Source: Paenibacillus polygoni
GTDB lineage: Bacteria; Bacillota; Bacilli; Paenibacillales; Paenibacillaceae
Direction: 5' to 3'
Assembly: GCF_030263935.1 (NCBI RefSeq)
Contig: NZ_CP127162.1
Location: forward strand, 3,543,501-3,607,500
DNA: 64,000 nucleotides
In this document: positions 60,090 to 64,000 of the stretch, piece by piece
How the letters are laid out: every line of letters starts with the position of its first letter
How positions within the stretch are numbered: position 1 is the first letter of the stretch
The notes under the pieces: generated by a model
What the model was told of the DNA's origin: nothing
Databases searched by the model: none
What the model saw: only the letters and a program-made list of their open reading frames with translations
Program-made: the position numbers and the translations under genes

Positions 60090-60926
60090 CTATTCAATTA
60101 TTTTTCCGGTGAATACAAATGCGGCTGGCCCTGTCATATATACATGATTATCCTCTTCATTCCATTCAATGAACAAATCTCCGCCCTTCAGACGAACCCA
60201 AGCAGATCTTTCCGTAAGCCCGTTTAATACAGAAGAGACAAGCGTTGCACAAGCTCCTGTCCCGCATGCCAGTGTAGGACCGGCTCCGCGTTCCCATACT
60301 CTCATGTCAATATGCTCTCGATCTTTTACCGTAGCAAATTCAACATTTATTTTTTTCGGGAAGAAAGGATGTGCTTCTAGTTTCGGTCCCCAAGAGGCGA
60401 GATCAAAATGCACGGCATCCTCTACATAAATAACACAGTGCGGATTACCCATGGATACGGCGGTAAACCGGAAACCGCTCCTTCCTGCTTCAATCGGCTG
60501 ATCCACTACCGGACTCTGATCTATGGTAGTAGGTATCTTAAGACCGTCCAGTACAGGTGCGCCCATATCTACCCGTACTTTACTTACCTTCCCATCCTCT
60601 ACCGTCAGCCCGACAGGTTGTACACCTGCTCCAATGGTCTCAATGGTAATCTGCTCCCGGTCAATGTATCCATGATCGTATACATATTTAGCTACACACC
60701 GGATCGCATTACCGCACTGCTCTGCTTCCGTACCGTCTGAATTTATGATTCGCATCTGAAAATCAGCCTTCTCCGAAGGTAAAATATATACCAAGCCGTC
60801 GGCACCAATTCCAAAAAAACGATTGCACCATTTGATTGCTAGTTCTGCAGCATCAGAAGGCAGCTCTTTCTCGCCATAGATCACAACAAAATCGTTGCCT
60901 AGTCCGTGCATTTTCGTAAATTCCAT
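60090..60926 (-). CDS. dapF: Diaminopimelate epimerase
   Basis: Interconverts LL- and meso-diaminopimelate for lysine and peptidoglycan. The 278-aa protein has both catalytic Cys motifs, EQCGNAIRC and ACGTGACATL, and the start MEFTKMHGLGNDFVVI. It lies between the IS and the calcium ATPase gene; its stop is 23 bases from the IS target duplication. Confidence 0.97.
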   Translation of the reverse strand: MEFTKMHGLGNDFVVIYGEKELPSDAAELAIKWCNRFFGIGADGLVYILPSEKADFQMRIINSDGTEAEQCGNAIRCVAKYVYDHGYIDREQITIETIGAGVQPVGLTVEDGKVSKVRVDMGAPVLDGLKIPTTIDQSPVVDQPIEAGRSGFRFTAVSMGNPHCVIYVEDAVHFDLASWGPKLEAHPFFPKKINVEFATVKDREHIDMRVWERGAGPTLACGTGACATLVSSVLNGLTERSAWVRLKGGDLFIEWNEEDNHVYMTGPAAFVFTGKIIE

Positions 60927-61055
60927 AATAAAACTCCACTCCTTTTAGCTTGTCATGGCCCCGATGTCATCTTCGCCTGTAACCATGTAATCAATACGTG
61001 AGTAAGCGACTTTTCAGGTTAGCATATCCTAAGGAGTGGAGGAATTGTATTGATT

Positions 61056-63842
61056 TTATGCTGAAAATTTTGTACTTTTCGGTGTGTACCCGCTTGTAGC
61101 CAGTCTGCGCCGATTCTTCCGGCCTCCCCATACGCTTCCTGCACCAAGCAAGAACGTTGGAATTCCTGCCGCTACGATAACAAGTGCCCATTCTCTCAGA
61201 TCAAGCGCCGTAGTCTTGAAAATCGGCTGGAGCTGAGGTGTATACATGACGCCTAACAGCAGTACTACAGAGGAAATAACGGCAAGCACCAAATATTTGT
61301 TCTGCAGTGGGTTTCGGTGAAAGATAGATCTTGAACTCCGGCAGTCAAAAACATGAATGAGCTGCGCCATAACCAGTGTTGCAAAAGCCACCGACTGTGC
61401 TTTCACTAGATGAGCAGGATTATGCGGATCGATGCGAAGCGTAATCCAGAATGCAGCAAGTGTGCATAATCCAATCAGCACGCCGCGGCTAATAATTTTC
61501 CAGCCCAATCTCCGGGCAAAAATATTTTCTTTCGCTGATCGCGGCTTATGTTCCATTAAATCCTTCTCCGCCTGATCCACACCGAGCGCCATAGCCGGGA
61601 GCCCATCGGTAACCAGGTTCACCCAAAGAATCTGTATCGGAAGAAGCGGTAGCGGAAGACCTGCCATCATCGCAAAGAACATCGTTAAGATTTCACCAAC
61701 ATTTGACGCGAGCAGATAACGGATGAACTTCCGGATATTTTCGTAGATGTTCCGCCCTTCTTCTATCGCTGCTACAATTGTAGAGAAGTTATCATCACTT
61801 AAAATGAGCGCGGAAGCTTCTTTCGTAACATCTGTTCCGGTAATCCCCATCGCAATCCCAATATCTGCGGCCTTAATTGCCGGCGCATCATTTACACCAT
61901 CACCTGTCATCGCAACGACATGCCCTTTTCGCTGTAATGACTTCACAATCCGCAGCTTATGTTCCGGTGATACTCTCGCATACACATAGATCTGATCCAC
62001 TTCTTTATCGAGGTCGTCATCACTGAACTGAGTTAACTGCTGTCCTGTCATCACTTTCCCGCCGCGAGGCAGAATACCGAGCTGATGTGCAATCGCTTCT
62101 GCGGTAAGAGAATGATCACCTGTAATCATGACTGTCTTAATTCCGGCTCTTCTACAAGTCGCAATGGCATCTCTTGCTTCTTTACGCGGCGGATCAATCA
62201 TGCCGGCAAGTCCGACAAATACAAGCTGGCTTTCTGCCTTACACTCATCGTCTACCTGTTCTTCCGGTCTTACTTCACGATAAGCCATGCCCAGCACTCG
62301 AAGTGCAGAACTCGCCATTTTCTCATTCGCCTGAATTACTTGCTGCCGGATCGCTGAGGTAAATGGAATGACTTTGTCATCCCATAAAATATAGGCACAT
62401 TCCTTAATGAGTACATCTGGTGCACCCTTTGTAAAAATAAGTCTGCCTCCCTGATGTTTCATCAGTACGGACATTAGTTTGCGTTCAGAATCAAAAGGAA
62501 ACTCCTGAGCTCGTTCATATAGTCCCGATAAGCTTTGAGGAGACATTCCAAGCTTAGAGGCCAAGGTAACAAGCGCGCCCTCTGTAGGATCCCCCTTTAG
62601 TATCCATTCTGTTTCCTCATTGCTCTTTTTATTACGCGTGTCCGTAACCGGTACTTCTTCAATAAGTGCGTTGTTGCATAAACTGCTGACTTGAAGAAGT
62701 CTGCGCAAGGATTGATCATTCTTCAGATCTATTACATGATCTTGAAGTGTAATATGACCTACCGGTTTATAGCCTTCTCCTGTGACTTTGAGCTGTCTTC
62801 CGCCCTGCCACACATCCGTTACTGTCATTTTGTTCTGAGTTAAGGTTCCTGTCTTGTCTGAACAAATAACAGAAGCTGAACCAAGCGTTTCTACAGAGGG
62901 AAGTTTACGAACAATTGCTTTTCGTTTGATCATCCGCTGTACACCAAGCGCAAGTGCGATGGTAACAATAGCAGGCAATCCCTCAGGTATTGCGGCAACC
63001 GCAAGACTTACACCCGCGAGGAACATACCAATGGCAGGCTGTCCATGTAAAATACCAGCTACGACAACGAGTACCGTAAGCACCAGGGATACGATAATCA
63101 GGATCTTTCCAAGCTGTTCCAGGCGGTGCTGAAGCGGTGTTTCCTGTGCTTCTGTATTCTGTATGAGGTCTGCAATTTTCCCCATTTCGGTATCCATTCC
63201 CGTACGAATGACGACCCCTTTTGCCGTTCCTCTCGTAACCATGGTACCCATGAAGCCAACATTCTTGAGGTCTCCAAGCGGAAGATCTTCCTGCTCAATA
63301 GCATTACTGTGTTTACCTACAGGTACTGATTCGCCCGTTAAAGCAGATTCTTCCACGTCACAGTTACTTGTCGTAATAAACCGGATATCCGCAGGGACAC
63401 GGTCTCCGCTTTCCAGAAAAATAATATCGCCCGGTACAAGGTTTTTAGCCGGGATTTGTTCTACTTTTCCATCCCTCAGCACTTTTGACGTAGGAGCTGA
63501 TAATTTTTTTAGTGCGCTAAGAGAACGTTCAGCTCTGAATTCCTGAATAAATCCAAGAATTCCGTTTAATAAAATGATAGCAATGATCGTTATTGCATCC
63601 AGGTATTCACCCAGGAGTCCAGATAACAGCGTAGCTCCTACCAAGACAAGCACCATAAAATCTTTAAACTGATTTAGAAAAAGGGTGATTGGAGAAATTC
63701 CTTTTCCTTCTGACAGCTCATTTGGTCCTGACTTCTTCTGCCTGTTTGCTGCCTCATCCTTGGTTAGACCTAGCTGCGGCTCCACATCTAATTCTGACTT
63801 CAGCTCGTCTGCACCCATCTGATGCCACTTCTTCTGTTCCAT
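61056..63842 (-). CDS. yloB: Calcium-transporting P-type ATPase (YloB type)
   Basis: A 928-aa SERCA-like pump exporting Ca2+; in B. subtilis YloB affects spore Ca2+ and membrane physiology. The N-terminal cation-ATPase domain is followed by [13 protein letters not shown] (actuator), the phosphorylation site [15 protein letters not shown], the nucleotide-binding KGAPD, and [11 protein letters not shown]. The SERCA-like TM4 IPEGLPA and TM6 NLVTDGLPA are present. In B. subtilis it is next to yloC; here dapF, the IS, yitJ and a thioesterase intervene. Confidence 0.94.
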   Translation of the reverse strand: MEQKKWHQMGADELKSELDVEPQLGLTKDEAANRQKKSGPNELSEGKGISPITLFLNQFKDFMVLVLVGATLLSGLLGEYLDAITIIAIILLNGILGFIQEFRAERSLSALKKLSAPTSKVLRDGKVEQIPAKNLVPGDIIFLESGDRVPADIRFITTSNCDVEESALTGESVPVGKHSNAIEQEDLPLGDLKNVGFMGTMVTRGTAKGVVIRTGMDTEMGKIADLIQNTEAQETPLQHRLEQLGKILIIVSLVLTVLVVVAGILHGQPAIGMFLAGVSLAVAAIPEGLPAIVTIALALGVQRMIKRKAIVRKLPSVETLGSASVICSDKTGTLTQNKMTVTDVWQGGRQLKVTGEGYKPVGHITLQDHVIDLKNDQSLRRLLQVSSLCNNALIEEVPVTDTRNKKSNEETEWILKGDPTEGALVTLASKLGMSPQSLSGLYERAQEFPFDSERKLMSVLMKHQGGRLIFTKGAPDVLIKECAYILWDDKVIPFTSAIRQQVIQANEKMASSALRVLGMAYREVRPEEQVDDECKAESQLVFVGLAGMIDPPRKEARDAIATCRRAGIKTVMITGDHSLTAEAIAHQLGILPRGGKVMTGQQLTQFSDDDLDKEVDQIYVYARVSPEHKLRIVKSLQRKGHVVAMTGDGVNDAPAIKAADIGIAMGITGTDVTKEASALILSDDNFSTIVAAIEEGRNIYENIRKFIRYLLASNVGEILTMFFAMMAGLPLPLLPIQILWVNLVTDGLPAMALGVDQAEKDLMEHKPRSAKENIFARRLGWKIISRGVLIGLCTLAAFWITLRIDPHNPAHLVKAQSVAFATLVMAQLIHVFDCRSSRSIFHRNPLQNKYLVLAVISSVVLLLGVMYTPQLQPIFKTTALDLREWALVIVAAGIPTFLLGAGSVWGGRKNRRRLATSGYTPKSTKFSA

Positions 63843-63922
63843 ATTCCAAGGTTCCCCTCCCGCTCTTTAGTCCTGTGCCTGTCCAGCTTTTCTTACATGT
63901 GTACATTGCATCAGTCAAAATG

Positions 63923-63975
63923 CCACTTGTCTAATGCCGGACAAACTTCTAAAACTACTGTATTCGGACAAGTGG
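63923..63975. repeat. 9-bp inverted repeat upstream of yloB
   Basis: CCACTTGTC (63923-63931) and GACAAGTGG (63967-63975) are perfect arms around 35 bases, in the region that should hold the yloB promoter. It could be an operator or a leader stem; the window ends too soon to tell. Confidence 0.5.
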
Positions 63976-64000
63976 GGAAATATCACACAAAGAGAGCTCT

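Noticed and set aside
1..64000. tRNA, rRNA or CRISPR features
   Set aside because: No cloverleaf with CCA-type ends, rRNA words or regularly spaced 25-40 bp direct repeats were seen; the only tandem tract (8281-8345) has 13-14 bp units without spacers.

Overview
The window looks like a chromosomal segment of a Paenibacillus-type, low-to-mid GC, endospore-forming Firmicute. The evidence is a Bacillus subtilis 'ylo'-like core gene order, spoVM and spoVIF, two SleB/CwlJ-type hydrolases, an NlpC/P60 hydrolase with a copper-amine-oxidase-like N-terminal domain, GAAC-N4-GTTC SOS boxes, and strong AGGAGG ribosome sites with many TTG/GTG starts. No tRNA, rRNA or CRISPR array is visible.

Region 1 (1-23 kb) is mostly short accessory transcription units. 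In order: a truncated VTT membrane protein; msrAB; a doubly frameshifted amj (lipid II flippase); a ydaT-like stress gene; a ROK glucokinase; a YetF-like protein; pyruvate kinase; a chain of very small ORFs ending in a CD3324-family gene; a YitT-like gene with a long leader; a TIR-domain protein with a coupled small gene; an SOS-boxed orphan gene; cysteine synthase; a DinG-like helicase; a GNAT; modAB next to the remnant of a YvgK-like regulator; an NlpC/P60 hydrolase behind a c-di-AMP riboswitch; two SleB-like hydrolases; and a NiaP-like transporter.

Region 2 (22.9-31.6 kb) is a six-gene minus-strand unit that looks like an exopolysaccharide synthase locus. It encodes a membrane-anchored clan-A-like glycosidase, a membrane HEAT-repeat protein, a processive GT2, a regulator made of a degenerate GGDEF-like region plus a receiver with Glu at the phospho-site, a nucleotide-sugar dehydrogenase and a second extracytoplasmic TIM-barrel-like protein. 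A promoter 330 nt upstream would give a leader containing a compact three-way-junction fold with complementary loops. This locus and the TIR pair are the best candidates for undescribed systems.

Region 3 (31.9-34.4 kb) is an SOS cassette: LexA box, Y-family polymerase, YolD-like protein and SRAP/HMCES-type peptidase.

Region 4 (34.4-64 kb) is the housekeeping core, mostly on the minus strand: spoVIF, recG, degV, fakA/yloV, rpmB(+), spoVM, a small membrane gene, rpe, rsgA, prkC, prpC, rlmN, rsmB, fmt, def, priA, coaBC, rpoZ, gmk, remA, yloC. After an interruption (a thioesterase gene, yitJ, a 1,692-bp IS1182-type element with an 8-bp target duplication and a frameshifted transposase, and dapF) comes the yloB-type Ca2+ ATPase. 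Compared with B. subtilis, the yloU, sdaA and thiN positions are empty or occupied by other genes.

All assignments come from reading motifs and remembered family features. No database search was run.
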